A DNA stretch of 64,000 bases from Pseudo-nitzschia pungens (Eukaryota > Bacillariophyta > Bacillariophyceae > Bacillariales > Bacillariaceae), in contig CM074763.1 of NCBI GenBank assembly GCA_037355855.1, forward strand, positions 1,736,001 to 1,800,000, written 5' to 3'. The notes beneath the pieces were generated by a model. The model searched no databases. It saw nothing but the letters and a program-made list of their open reading frames with translations, and had not been told where the DNA came from. Position numbers and translations under genes: made by a program. How positions within the stretch are numbered: position 1 is the stretch's first letter; the number at the start of each line of letters is the position of its first letter. Shown here in pieces: positions 44,824 to 56,330 of this stretch.

Positions 44824-45973
44824 CGACTTTCCCAGTCGATTGTTGTGTAGAGATTTACGTGAGACGTCAATCCATTACTCCATCCACCTGTCTTCTTGTA
44901 TCCTCTCTGCCATTGCTCCCAACAGAGAGGTCCAGCGGGAAGAAGTGAGTCAGAAGGGGGACGAGCGAATCCAGTTGAATACAAGAATGGTATAGTCAAT
45001 TCGGACCTTTCCCCGTCGACGCTTGTGTAAAGAATTATGCTGGCGTCCGGTTCCGGTACACTTTACGTGCCAATGTGCTTATCGTCACTGGTCAGAAATG
45101 AGAAGGGTGCACATGAACTGTTTGCACGTGTTTTTGAGAATACAAATGAAAGTATACGAACTATCTTAATGTTCCTAACACCTAGCCCCTTACAAAAGCT
45201 CAGTGTCTCAGCTTCTCAAAGAAACTTCCTGGACTCTCAAATGCCAGGTGGAACGCTTTCAACCGGTAAAATCGCATTGGCATGGCTTGACAGGCCTTGT
45301 TCAAGTCTCAATGAAAGGTAGACGAATACCACCAGTATTTAGTGTCTAACCAGGCATAGGGAGTTTGTTGGAGAGAGATTAACCCAAAAAGAACGATTTG
45401 CCATCAGACACTCGTGATCCAAAAGTTACTTGGGATCGGACTATTATTTTAAAATCAAGAGTCGCAAAGTTACTTCGGATCGGTCATTTCTGCTTCACGG
45501 GTTGCATAAGTTTACTTTAGGTCGGACCCTTCAAAACGTTATTGCTTCTATTAGTTTTAAATGCTACAACTTTCCTGAACGTGCGATACATGCAACATTT
45601 TGAACCGATAAATCCTATTCCAAATCACTTTTAGAACCTGTTGGAGCAGATGTGTCTGATGGCAAGTTTCTTTTTGTCAAATTTTGTATAAGTACGGATC
45701 TCATTGTACGTGTAATTTTCAAATCTTAGTGTCTTATTTCTTCTTACTGTTACTATGGGTCCGTTTTCAGATCTCTCTAATTTGAAATTCTGGGTACTTC
45801 CAAGAAAGTTATGCTCTCTTGTTACAGAATTCAATTGTTTTTGGAGGGAGGTAGTACATACTGATGACTTTAAGGGGGAGGTACGAGTACTTTTAACAAA
45901 GTGTAACAAAAAGAATATTCAAACTAGAAGTATTATAACACATGGCAAAACTGAACACAGCTCGACAAAAACC
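44824..45973. other. Intergenic with three short imperfect repeats
   Basis: AAAGTTACTTSGGATCGG-like units recur at about 45422, 45466 and 45508 (period about 43 bases). No coding region is supported. Confidence 0.5.
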
Positions 45974-48004
45974 TTACACCTCGTCAGCGTTGATGCTAGA
46001 ATAGCTTTCCATGGTTTTAATGAGGTCTTGGAGATGGGCTGAAGAATCGACCGTTGGTAGCTCAACGTAAGAACTCACTCGAGCAATAGGCGACGACTGC
46101 TTTCCTAACGAATCATTGAAGGACGCGTGCCGTTTTCGTTTCCCGAAAGATCTCTTCGCCAGGAAAGCAAATAGAAGAATGCATAACATTAGCATCATAC
46201 CAGCGCATTCCAGGGGAAGGTCACTTGTGGTTGTTAGCAGTGATGTTGATTTTGAAATCGATGAGACAGTCGAATTCGACGGAGTCTCGATCCTAGGTTC
46301 AGATATTGTTGATGGCTTCAATAGGTCCTCTAACTCTTCTGGCACAAAATGTACCGCGCCTGGGAAAGCACCTCTCATCACTTGGATCGGATCGTGCGTA
46401 TGCTGGCTTTCACCCGAAACATCAACGCTGATACTACCAAAGTTACCGTTGCCCCCTTCCTCTCCGAAGCATCCAAATACGATCGTTTCCGGAGACCCTG
46501 TTCCATCGTTTTCGTCTTCTTTCCACATTACCTCCAAACCGGTTACTAGAGTCGTTTGCCGAGCAAAATGGAGACGATTTGTAGAGTCTGCATCCTGTAG
46601 TTTGCAAAAGGAGGTGACTTGGTCTTCGGTGAGAAGGATTTGTTCCTCCCCTTGTGGTTGGATGTGGACCAGTCCATCTTCTTCGGTAAAGGAAAGAGGC
46701 ATACAACCAACGCCCATATTAAAAATTGACCGGCAGAGGTGATCGGGTTGGCCTGTCTTGGGATTGGTGTGCAACCGCAAAGTGCCTCCATCTATCGTAT
46801 TTGAATCCAAAAAGATATCGTCCACAAGAGTTCCGTTGCCATGCATAGAGAGTTGCTCATGCAACCAAGTCCCCCCGTTGGGATTCCCACCCTCCGGGAA
46901 AGCCCATACTTGGCTCGTTACATCGGCCCCGTGACCTATGGTGCCACTTCGAAGGGTCGATAGTAGGAAGCTGCGGCGACTCTTCTTGTTATGGCTCCTA
47001 GCTGCCGGTATGACGGTGAACCCACCGTGTGGAAGGACAACATCACGACCTCGTGAATTTTGGTAGACAATAGAAACGGGCTCTGTGCACCGTGGAAAAT
47101 TGTTTTGCATCACGTGGGATTGATCGGTGGTGCAGTAGGGATCCTCCATCTTCAGTCTCGAGATTCCAATGCTCCATTCTAGTTTCTTTCCTTCGGCTTG
47201 AGAGAGGTTGGCGGGGTCACAGTTCTGGTAAAAACCTTCCCAAGAGACAAAAATGTCACCAGTGGTCTCGTCCACGGCGAAACTTCGGGGTACTGTACGC
47301 ACGTAGGAATGTGTGTGGGCGTAGTACCCATTGTGCTCATCCTTAGAAACAGCGAAGGCATCATCATCGATGTTTCCGCCGTATGGGCAGCAGCGGAAGT
47401 CGCATTCGTTCCAATCAAAGGCACTGAGCGTTCGAAAGACGGATTTGAATCCGAGCTCATCACGAATACCGCCTTCGTCTTCATGGTATGTGGGAAGTTT
47501 AGCGCGGAGAATCTCCCATCTTTCACCGTGAGAGTTGGGGTGCTCTCTACTGATGTCAACGTGAGTGTTTGCGTAGAGGTAGCTGCTATGATCTTCCTCA
47601 CGATTCGAATTTATTTCGTTCTTCTCGTTATGGAATTGCAAGTTATAGAGAGGAAGCGAAGCATGAAGTGGTCCATCTCGGTTGAAACCATTGGCAACTT
47701 TTCGTGTTTCGGTGCAATGGATAAGCTGCTCTTGTTGTGACTCTTGATCTTGCCCCCCTTGTGGTATATTTTTGGAAGTACTGGCTTCGTTACTGGTGTA
47801 ATCCTCGAATTTGCACTTGTATAGACCGGTATAAGCTACGTGGGTACCATCGGTGAGAGGCATGTTGGTGGATGTCGAAGATGTGAAGAAAAGTGTTTTC
47901 GCTCTGTTACTTTTGACTTGTTCAACGTTCGTAAAAGAGTCCACTTCAGAGAACAGATCTCGAAGCACATTTGTCTTTTTCTTTTGCTGTCGTAGAGTTG
48001 CCAT
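45974..48004 (-). CDS. Unrecognised 676-residue protein with a C-terminal membrane anchor
   Basis: Intact single exon starting at ATG 48004. There is no N-terminal signal peptide; the first residues are basic (MATLRQQKKKTNVLRDLF). The centre (about 160-560) looks globular, with conserved-looking Cys and Gly motifs (FDWNECDFRCCPYGG, DETTGDIFVSWEGFYQNCDP, SRRSFLLSTLRSGTIGHG, WAFPEGGNPNGGTWLHEQL, IFNMGVGCMPLSF, VFGCFGEEGGNGNFG). This spacing of short beta-type motifs could fit a propeller-like fold, but no family is recognised. A Ser/Thr-rich stalk (about 555-580) leads into one hydrophobic helix (GMMLMLCILLFAFLA) and a basic tail KRSFGKRKRH with a further 50 polar residues. A missing first exon carrying a signal peptide is possible. 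No frame break in 2 kb. Confidence 0.65.
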   Translation of the reverse strand: MATLRQQKKKTNVLRDLFSEVDSFTNVEQVKSNRAKTLFFTSSTSTNMPLTDGTHVAYTGLYKCKFEDYTSNEASTSKNIPQGGQDQESQQEQLIHCTETRKVANGFNRDGPLHASLPLYNLQFHNEKNEINSNREEDHSSYLYANTHVDISREHPNSHGERWEILRAKLPTYHEDEGGIRDELGFKSVFRTLSAFDWNECDFRCCPYGGNIDDDAFAVSKDEHNGYYAHTHSYVRTVPRSFAVDETTGDIFVSWEGFYQNCDPANLSQAEGKKLEWSIGISRLKMEDPYCTTDQSHVMQNNFPRCTEPVSIVYQNSRGRDVVLPHGGFTVIPAARSHNKKSRRSFLLSTLRSGTIGHGADVTSQVWAFPEGGNPNGGTWLHEQLSMHGNGTLVDDIFLDSNTIDGGTLRLHTNPKTGQPDHLCRSIFNMGVGCMPLSFTEEDGLVHIQPQGEEQILLTEDQVTSFCKLQDADSTNRLHFARQTTLVTGLEVMWKEDENDGTGSPETIVFGCFGEEGGNGNFGSISVDVSGESQHTHDPIQVMRGAFPGAVHFVPEELEDLLKPSTISEPRIETPSNSTVSSISKSTSLLTTTSDLPLECAGMMLMLCILLFAFLAKRSFGKRKRHASFNDSLGKQSSPIARVSSYVELPTVDSSAHLQDLIKTMESYSSINADEV

Positions 48005-49724
48005 GGTGGTATAACTCTTTGGTAGAACGCTTCGATTTTACTGCAATGCTGTTTTTGGAAAGCAATGTTTTGATGGTTCATCAAATGTGAGCGGAAATGG
48101 TTGTTTGACAAAAATCATGAGGGAAATGAACAGCTTCCAATCGCCCCAGCAAAAAAATGTATCAACAATCAAGGCGAAAGGTCTTGGTAAATCTTGAGAA
48201 GTTATTGATGCCTGCGTTATGAGTTCGTGTCAGTTCAACAGTTGAGTCAGTGACAGAGACATTTCAATGATTTAACGTCAGGTGGATTTTTCCATGACCA
48301 CGCCACTAAATTAACCGAAGAATGTAGCTTTGTTTGTGTTGATTTCGTCGTGCATCTGTGATCCATTGTAATTTTTCGTGAAAGTTCTTCCGGAGTATGT
48401 TGTATTCACCATTTTATTGGCGCATTGGGGGTTCTAAAGGATTCTACGATCAACAGAAAGGTGCATGAATTTAGGAGATTGGAATACATTTCGCCTTACC
48501 AAAAATTCCCTCTAAATGAATAAAACAAAGGTAGACAGAGAAGGGAGGGCTTCTTCAGCTCGAAATGGACGAGATTTTGTGACGACGGCAATCAGCAGTT
48601 ACTGAATCACAAGAAATCATTTTAACCTTATTTAGTTCAACTATTTATTTTTTAGAGATCTCATTTTTATTTAACGACATAATTCACGTCTGAGTTGTGA
48701 CGTGAGAAGCCAAACCGCACACATAATATTACGCTACTTTGATTTGTTCGACGAGAAGAATAAAATCTGCTCAGACTGACAGCCTTGCTTCGCATGTATC
48801 GTCAGTTCGATAAAACAATTTACAATACGTTATTACTGCTGCTACCGCTCATGCTGCCCCACGCACAAATACCGGTATTTCTACGAACGAAGGTAGTGGA
48901 GGTGGACACAAGAAGAATTGAATTCTCCTCGGAATGATAGCCTTGCTTCGCATCGGACGCAAGTTTGGATAATAATACCAACTCCTAAACATTTCTACAA
49001 AAGAAAGCCATAGAACGAAACGCTTTTTTTGTTTCCTTCTTCGACTGGCATCATTGTAGAATACCTTAAAATTCTGATTGCTATCTGTGACATCAGTCTT
49101 CTGCGTATAAGTTGTCTCTGTTACACAGCATCCACGTCGAACAAAACACTATTCAAAATACTTTTGCAATGATTATACCGTACCGGTACTGAAGTACACA
49201 TAAGCGGTGGAGCTACAAAACCAAGCTGACTGATTTTGGAGGCAAAATGCTTATCTTTCGATCATTGATATCGATTCAGAGTGATCCAAGGTTGGAAATT
49301 TACTCGTGAAATTCGGTTTGTTCGTACTGTTGGATTGCAATGCTGTCGTCGGCAGTAAGTATGTATTAATGATCTACCATAGCAACCCAGTGAGTTTCTA
49401 AGCTTTTTGAATCTCGTTTGTTTAGTGCCAACAAAGCCATTTGATTTCTCCTTTCCGTTTTGGAAGGAACTAAAGTCATTGCAATAACTATTTTGATAAA
49501 TTCATGAGTAACTTTGACTGAATCATTACATCTTTCAATGAATGGATTCACTCACTTTCGGTGTTGTGTTTGCTATGGGATATTCTTGCATTTATTGCAA
49601 CTTCGATAGAAAGCCTTGTTCGAGACGATGGGAAAAAGTTGTTTGTAAGTTGTTATGACTTTCTTAACTACGCGTAGGGGAAATATCTGTCCAATCGAAT
49701 TGCGCATCAGGCCAGAATCACAGT
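48005..49724. other. Long intergenic, AT-rich
   Basis: No gene is supported. Near-identical phrases CAGACTGACAGCCTTGCTTCGCAT (split as GACAGCCTTGCTTCGCAT at 48778) and GATAGCCTTGCTTCGCAT (48939), each followed by a run to ACAATAC or AATAATACC, suggest a degenerate direct repeat of about 160 bases. Confidence 0.4.
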
Positions 49725-51664
49725 TTATTGAACGAAATAAGTTGTAATAGCAAGAGCAATACAGGGAGTTGTAGCGGTTAGCGTCGTTGCGGCGCTTAAT
49801 AGTGTGTTTCTCGTATCTTGGGATCCATATTTAACGGGGACCAAGACTTCGAAGTCCGAGGATGTATCTCCCGACTGCTGGAGGGCGCGGAAGGATAGCT
49901 CTTTTTGTTGATCATACGTTCGGCCCTCGTCTGCATCTTTTTGCGTGGAGGCGACAGATTCTTCCTCTCTTCTGCCCTCACGTAGAAGGTTTCGCTGTCC
50001 TGTTACTACCCCATCTTCAGTCATGGAAAACCGCATGGTGCCAATACCAACCCCCGATACTTCGCCGGCGGTGGCAAAAAAAGAAGCAAACAAAATTGAG
50101 CTGACTTCACAATACTGTGCTCCCGGCACATGCAGTGTCGTCGTAAGAGGTCAGTCCATTTGAAGCGGGTTGACCGGACTCAATTGCAAATTGCACTACG
50201 GGTGGCTGCAAATTAGTTGCACCGCGGATCCATTGGAAGGAATCGATTGACAGCATTTCGATTCCGTCGGAACGAGCTGCCGCAGTTGGTTTGACGCAAA
50301 TGGTTATGAGAGACCCCTGACCGATAGCCAAGCCAGCAGTCGCATCGTCAAGGGGTGTTCCTGTTCCGGGCACGCATTTGTAGGCCTCGAGAGCGTACCC
50401 TTTCGAGACTTCGCTTACCGATGGCCCCTTTATTGAAAGCGATGTAGCCAATTGTTGTGTTGGTCGTGAGGTCGTAAGTAACCGATAAGACTGTCTCCAA
50501 GTAGTTTATCTCCGTGGAACCATCCTCGGATAACAAAGCCAAATAAACGCAGTACTCAACTATGAGCAAACCATCGATTTCGAACCAGACACCTTCGGGG
50601 ACCGATGGATCCTTGATAGTTTCTGTGTCTACAGCCACGGGAACTGAATGCCACATTAGAGCATTCAATTACCAGTTGGATACATGTACAACAACATGAA
50701 GTTTGCATTATTGAGGCGACAATCAGTGTTATCAAGTCAGCGAGGACTTAAAAAAGAACTGAAGTTGATTTTTAAAAAAAAAACACCTACCTTCTTTGGG
50801 CTCAGTAACATTCCCAGTTATATTTCCTTTGATAAATCCAGTGGTAAGGACAACACCTCCATCGGAGCAGCCCTTGTCGTAAACTTCGTAAGAAATCTGG
50901 CTGGCTTCGATGTTGGTGTTGAGTTCATACGTAAATGTCATAGACAAGCCCTCAGTAGTGACGTTCGGCGTGGAAATATCCCACTTGACGTCGAGTGGTG
51001 TCTCTGTCGGAGATGGTGTGATCGTCGGAGCTTCGGTTTTTTCCAGTGGACAAAATATACGTGTTCCATCACTTCCATTTTCCGAGGATGACAGGTCAAG
51101 AGCATCGTATTGCTCTTGACCGCCTGAGTCCATAGACCCATCGAACACAGCTTCGTTGTTTCCGTTGATGAAACATCCCCACGCGTTGCCACCTTCACCG
51201 GTGATACCCTGGTAGGTCAGTCCGGCGGTTTCCGCATGCTGCTGGCAATCGGCTTCGGAGCGGATGAAGCATCCGTAGTCCCCTACAAAGTTTAGCCCCA
51301 AGCATTTCTGTTTTGCACCCTTATATTCATCCCGGCCTGAATTGTCTCCAAATATACGAATACGATTGGTCCCGCCTTCTACTGGAACAACAGCATAAGC
51401 TTCAGTGCCTCCTCCGTCCCATCGACCTTTACCGGCGTTGTCTATATAGCAACCCCAAGCTTTCCCCCCGCCTCCGCCTCCCGCGACAAAGTCATACCCG
51501 AGAGTTTCCGTAATCCAAGAGCAGGCATCTTCGCTACGTATCACGCAATCTGCATCGCCAATGGAATTGAGTGTCCCGGTGTCCTGGCCGGAGACAACTC
51601 CAACAATCGAAAGAATAAAAAGAACGAATGAAAGAAAGGAATATGTTGCAAAAGTACCAGACAT
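49725..51664 (-). CDS. Secreted Cys-rich repeat protein, two +1 frame breaks
   Basis: Exon 1 is 51664-50791; exon 2 is 50643-49725 (donor GTAGGTGT, acceptor GGCATTCAG). The start at 51664 gives a signal peptide (FLSFVLFILSIVGVVSG). Two tandem modules follow, each with C-x-IRSE-x-x-C and later AWGC: the first with WGCYIDNAGKGRWDGG, the second with WGCFINGNNEAVFDGS. A P/T linker leads to a beta-rich region (KWDISTPNVTTEGLSMTFTY, YEVYDKGCSDGGVVLTT). Exon 2 continues the same fold (VPEGVWFEIDGLLIVEYCVYLALLS). It steps +1 near 50447-50453 into SLSIKGPSVSEVSKGYALEAYKC and +1 again near 50107-50135 into EVSSILFASFFATAG. The C terminus is hydrophobic (LTATTPCIALAITTYFV), as for a GPI-anchor signal. 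Restored length is 596 residues. The family is not named; a cell-surface role is inferred. Confidence 0.65.
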
Positions 51665-52861
51665 TTTGTGCGATATAACCATAAGAGAATCTATATGCTA
51701 CATGAAGTGTATCTTGTGTGTCTGCACACTGCGAAAAGTCGGTTGATAATGATATTATTCTAGAGGGAACACAAATGGAGGTATTTGTATCAATCAACAA
51801 GCTTATGCTCGTTGTTTCGGTTTTCCGTAGGTATTGCTCGATAATGTGCAGGGCGAGATATCATAACGGAGAAGAATGGCTTGCAGAAGTGCTACTGATT
51901 GAATGGATTGTTGAATGGTTCGCTATGACCCTTTCGAAGTTCGTTATAAATCGATGAACTCTTAAGTTCTTGAAAATTGGCTTATATAGTGAATACTATT
52001 TCTTATTCCAAAGATCTCATGTTATCAAAATAGACTTTTTTCTCTCCGAGAGAAAATTAAAAAGTCTATGCCCATGAAAATTGTAACTATGCCCGACTAT
52101 GTAATGACACAACTGAACCACCCAACTGAAAATCCTTTGGTAAACGTCACATAATGATACAATCCTTCATGCTTTTTTAAAACTTTCGATAAACAACATT
52201 TCGAGGACTCACATTTAACTGGATACGGACAACGATATATCCCAAACAAGCAAACAATGAGTCCCAAGGGATGTCAATAAGTTCTTCCGGATGACTGTAC
52301 TACAAGATTCAACTTTGTGCATCAGTATAATTTGGGTACTAAAGGAGGTGTCATCCTAGCTACACCTAGCAAGTAAAGCAATGTATGGTACCCTGTGAGT
52401 CTGTTCTCGGTCAATAATAGGTTTGTCTGTAGAATGTCTTTGAATCACGATTATGAAAAGAGATTCGTAGGTTTTGAAATAATGGTTGTCGAAGTCAGAT
52501 TGTGAGACAAGCACCACCCACGTCAAAATTGAAGAAAAAATCAGTGATTGAGTGCAGTGCTTAAACGGTGCTTCCAATTGCTTCCAATCTTCGACGTACG
52601 TATACGATCAAGAACGTGAGTATGATCACGATCACGATCACGATCGAATTGGAAAGATGTCGATAGAGGAAAGAAACTCGAAGGACATCTTCGAAACTCG
52701 TCAGTTCTTGCAGCATTCGCCACGACTAAAATCTTCGAAGTCAAAGCACAATATTCCGGAAATCCCACCGCCTGTCCTCGATCCCACGAACATAGACATT
52801 GTGAGCTCTAGGACAGTTGTTTAGGCATTCAGTAGTACTGTTTTTTGATTGTGCCATTGAT
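51665..52861. other. Intergenic
   Basis: No gene is supported. A short ATCACG tandem run lies at about 52622-52646, inside a 90-codon frame (52552-52824) of doubtful meaning that could be the degraded start of the DUF4116 pseudogene. Confidence 0.4.
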
Positions 52862-53297
52862 GGAGGTGCCTTGTACTATGCATCTGAAGAGTTAAAAAAT
52901 GACAAAGACGTCGTCTTAGCTACGTTGAAAAGTGGTGCATACTATGCAGTGCACTATGAATCCGGCGAGTTGCGAAACGACAAGACTTCGTCTTGGCTAC
53001 GGTGAATACACTTAGTATGTCCAGTAATGGACGGACCTTGCTACATACATTCGAGGAATGGCGAAATGACAAAGATGTAGTCATGGCGGCGGTGAATATC
53101 CATGCAGAGGCCTTGGGAATGTGCATCCGAAGAGATGAAAAACGATAGAGAGGTTGTCTTCGCTGCGATGAATAGTGATGAACGAACCTTGAAATATGAT
53201 CCGAAAAGAGTTGCGAAATGACAAAGACTTAGTCATGACTGCTGTCAAAAACAATGGATATGCGCTGCAATATGTATCCCCAAGACTTGAAGCGGGA
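52862..53297 (+). pseudogene. DUF4116 repeat pseudogene
   Basis: At least four DUF4116-like repeats can be read across frames: YASEELKNDKDVVLATLKSG, RNDK then (other frame) FVLATVNT, WRNDKDVVMAAVNIHAEALG, KNDREVVFAAMN, and KELRNDKDLVMTAVKNNGYALQY. The pattern N-D-(K/R)-(D/E)-V-V-x-A-A-V is typical of DUF4116 arrays found in protists. At least three frame changes of mixed sign and several stops interrupt it. One break near 52984 needs a lost base (-1) and another near 53120 an extra base. This is ordinary pseudogene decay. Confidence 0.75.
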
Positions 53298-54244
53298 TGG
53301 CGAGATACTTATCCTCGCAGCTTTGCTACAGAATTCCCGATTCCATCGAGTTTGCATCACAATTTCCCATTGTTGCTCTGGCACGCAGCCTTCTCGAACG
53401 CAGTGACAACATACCAAACGGGGATGTTCAGTATTAGGGATAATTTGGAGAGTACGACACTAATACAATGAACAGAAGACGCTTTTGATTCCTGTAGTGA
53501 CAAGGAACCATCAAATACACCAAGACGATTCCGGTTTTTCGCGGGGAGTACACCACGGAATCGCCGAGAAATGGACTATGATCCCGGTCTTTCAGGAGTG
53601 CATCGAATTCAATACGGTACATGATCCCACTTGTTGGTAATTAGGGGTCAGACCCTTGCTTGTTGGTAAGTTACGTAATTGTACCAGCGAAAGAGTACAT
53701 TGACATAACAAAGTGAGTTTTCGTATTCAATTCTGTGCGAAGAACATTATTACAAGTAGTTTTACTTTTTGCTACTTTACGTACGAGTAAATACATATCT
53801 TACGTAAGTTTCCTGTACGGTACTAAGCGTCCGACAACAATTGAGACTCGTTTAACGCTCTAAATTGAACGAGATTCAAAAAAATGAAAGGCGCGTAAAA
53901 TGGAATCTCACGCAACGAAGTCCCAATTGTTGACGGACAAGTAAGGTAAGGTTACCGTACGGTAGTAACCTTACGGTAACTTACTCGGACGAATTCCTCA
54001 ACGCACACAGAATATCCATCATTTTTCCCGTGAAAAGGAAACGGAAGAGAAATCCAAGACCAAGACTGGGAGAAATGGGCCTCGTACACTATCAAGAGCG
54101 GAGTCGACAACCCAACAGCTGGTTCCACATAAAATCATCCTGATTTTTCTTCTCTGACTTGTCGTCATAACACTGTAGAATAAATTTGACCACAGTGAAA
54201 TACAATCGAACCATCACTATACGCTTCAAAACAAAGAACAAAAC
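53298..54244. other. Intergenic with palindromic motif cluster
   Basis: The stretch 53940-53985 holds GTAAGGTAAGGTTACCGTACGGTAGTAACCTTACGGTAAC, described here by position only: nested inverted copies of the GTAAGGTTACCG motif. No gene is seen. Confidence 0.55.
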
Positions 54245-56330
54245 ATGCCGAATAAATTCGTCTCCAATCTCGCAAAGTTCGGGGACACGTTGAAGGATGC
54301 GGCCGGAAATGTTATCGACAAGATTGACGACAAGATCGATATGCCCATCATTATCGGTGAGTATCATTATGCGCTCGGAAGTCATTGGTGTTTCGAGGCA
54401 CGGGATTCTGGACAAATGCAATGCAATGCAATGCAATGCGATTGAGTGTTTTGCTTCTCCTTTGGTTTTTCAGTTGCGTTAGTGTACTTCACAAACATGG
54501 ATGAATCAGCGAATGCTATCAATGTTGCTTCGCGTAACCGATCCAATCCGTTCGATCCAATCTAACGAAACACGCACGAACATCGAATTTATTTGCCATT
54601 CATCAGACGTTGTCGGCATCAAGCGGGCGGGAGCAGAGTGCTACACAAAAGCACGAGAAAGCTCGGCTTTGTGCAAAACTACCATTGAAAAGGCCCACGA
54701 AATGGTGACGTTTGGACAGGAACTCCAAACCACCCTGGACGATGCCAGCCGAGGCGACATGAATGCCTCTACCTTCGAAACCATCCGGGAGCTGGTCGAG
54801 GGAGACAAGATTCACGCCGCGATGCAGCTGGCCAAGGAACTCTCCGGGCTCTCTCTAAATTGCGTCGAAACCTCGCAAGAGATGATTGTTTCGATGGAAA
54901 AGGGCATCGACGCCCTCCCGGACATTGTAGAGCCCTTTGTGAATCACAAGCGAAAGGTAGCCGCTAAAAAGGGACACCGCAAGGGCGATCCGGAACTTCC
55001 GGACGTGGAGGCTTCCGTTTCGGAGCTCTCGTCTCTGGTCAGCGATGTAGAGGAGGTCCGCTTGTCCACCGTTGTCGAAAAAGGGAGCGCGGCCTTTGAG
55101 GGATTGCGCAAGAATGGGGAACTGTCGAAGGAAATGTTTGTGGCAATGCTCAGTTTTGCCGAATCCGTCGAGGCCGTGTCGGGATCCTTTCGGAAGACCG
55201 ATGATTCGGACGGGACAGACGACGATGACCGGAGCTCGGGCAAAAATTCGCTCAGAACGCTGGGAAAGATCCGAACTGTGGCCAAGGATGCCTGGAGGTG
55301 CCTGAGGTTATCCAGCCTCATGAAGGACTTTGCGGAAGCCGTGGGAAGGCTCATCAAATGGATCATTCAGCTCTTCCAGGCAGCATCTTCCAAGCTGGGT
55401 GGAATCTGGAGAGCCCTGGCCCACGCCAAGGACACCATGGCCCGCTGTCTGGTCTGCGTGACCGAATCAATGACGCTGTGTAACACATCCCTCACGAAAA
55501 CACTCCTCCTCAAGGACACCACGCTGGAAGTCCACCGGCACCTGTCCAACATCGTGACACTGGATGGCGGAGCCCTGACTTCGTTCCGGGAATTGGCTGA
55601 CGGGGACGAGATTTTACTCTGCATTGAGTTGGGGACCACTATCGACGATCTTTTAGCGGATTGCATTCGTCAGGTCATTGCGTCGGTCGACCAGGTCAAC
55701 GATACCATTCGAAGCATGCCGGAGGTATTGAGAGAGGATGTTCCGGAACTAGCACCCATCGAGAAGGACGACGACGAGGACGACGACGATCCAATCGTGT
55801 TCGAACTCGGGGAGAGCACTTCGGGGGAACTCGCTCGATCTGTAGATGGGAAACGTTCCATCACCATTCCGGATACTGTCGAAGAACTCGACTCGATGCG
55901 GTCGGCCATCGAGAAGGCATCCCCGCTCACGATACTTCCCCGTAGCGCGGAAGGATTCAAAGGCGTCGGGGACACCCTTGGCGTTTGCGAGGAACTCATT
56001 GTGGCCTCCCAAAACTTTGCTACCGACTGTGAGCGGTCGATTGATTCTTTTGCCAACGGCCCGTGGGATCTGACGGTGGCCACCGGACACTTGCTGGAAC
56101 TGGTGGAGGTCCGCGACGCCGGGCTTCGGATGAAGCACTCGGCCCAGGGGGTCCTGGAACTGGTCCGGGCTACCCTAGCGATCTTCAAGACCTTTCGCAC
56201 CAAGAGCAAGGGAGGCCTGGCGGGAAGCGGCGGCAAAGATCTGGGGAGTATCGTTGGAAGCTTGGCGAGCGATGTCGATGTCGACGATCTGAAAGGATTG
56301 GGGAAGGCACTCGGATCACTCTTTCGATGA
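54245..56330 (+). CDS. Unrecognised helical protein, 611 residues
   Basis: Exon 1 is 54245-54356 and exon 2 is 54607-56330 (donor GTGAGTAT, acceptor CCATTCATCAG; the split codon becomes Asp). The product starts MPNKFVSNLAKFGDTLKDAAG, an amphipathic helix, then VVGIKRAGAECYTKARESS. Most of the length is long helices rich in E, L, A and S, interrupted by charged low-complexity stretches (TDDSDGTDDDDRSSG; EKDDDEDDDDP). One hydrophobic-basic helix (EAVGRLIKWIIQLFQAASSKLGGIW) sits near the centre. Another module, in the C-terminal half, ends with KSKGGLAGSGGKDLGSIVG. There is no signal peptide and no clear transmembrane segment. The first intron contains a (TGCAA)n run at 54418-54438. No family is recognised; intracellular, possibly membrane-peripheral scaffold is a guess. 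Confidence 0.7.

Noticed and set aside
12962..50643. Idea that all +1 breaks occur at stop codons, as in Euplotes
   Set aside because: In eIF6 and the trypsin fragment conservation places the break well before the first stop in the old frame, so a stop-codon mechanism cannot explain them all.
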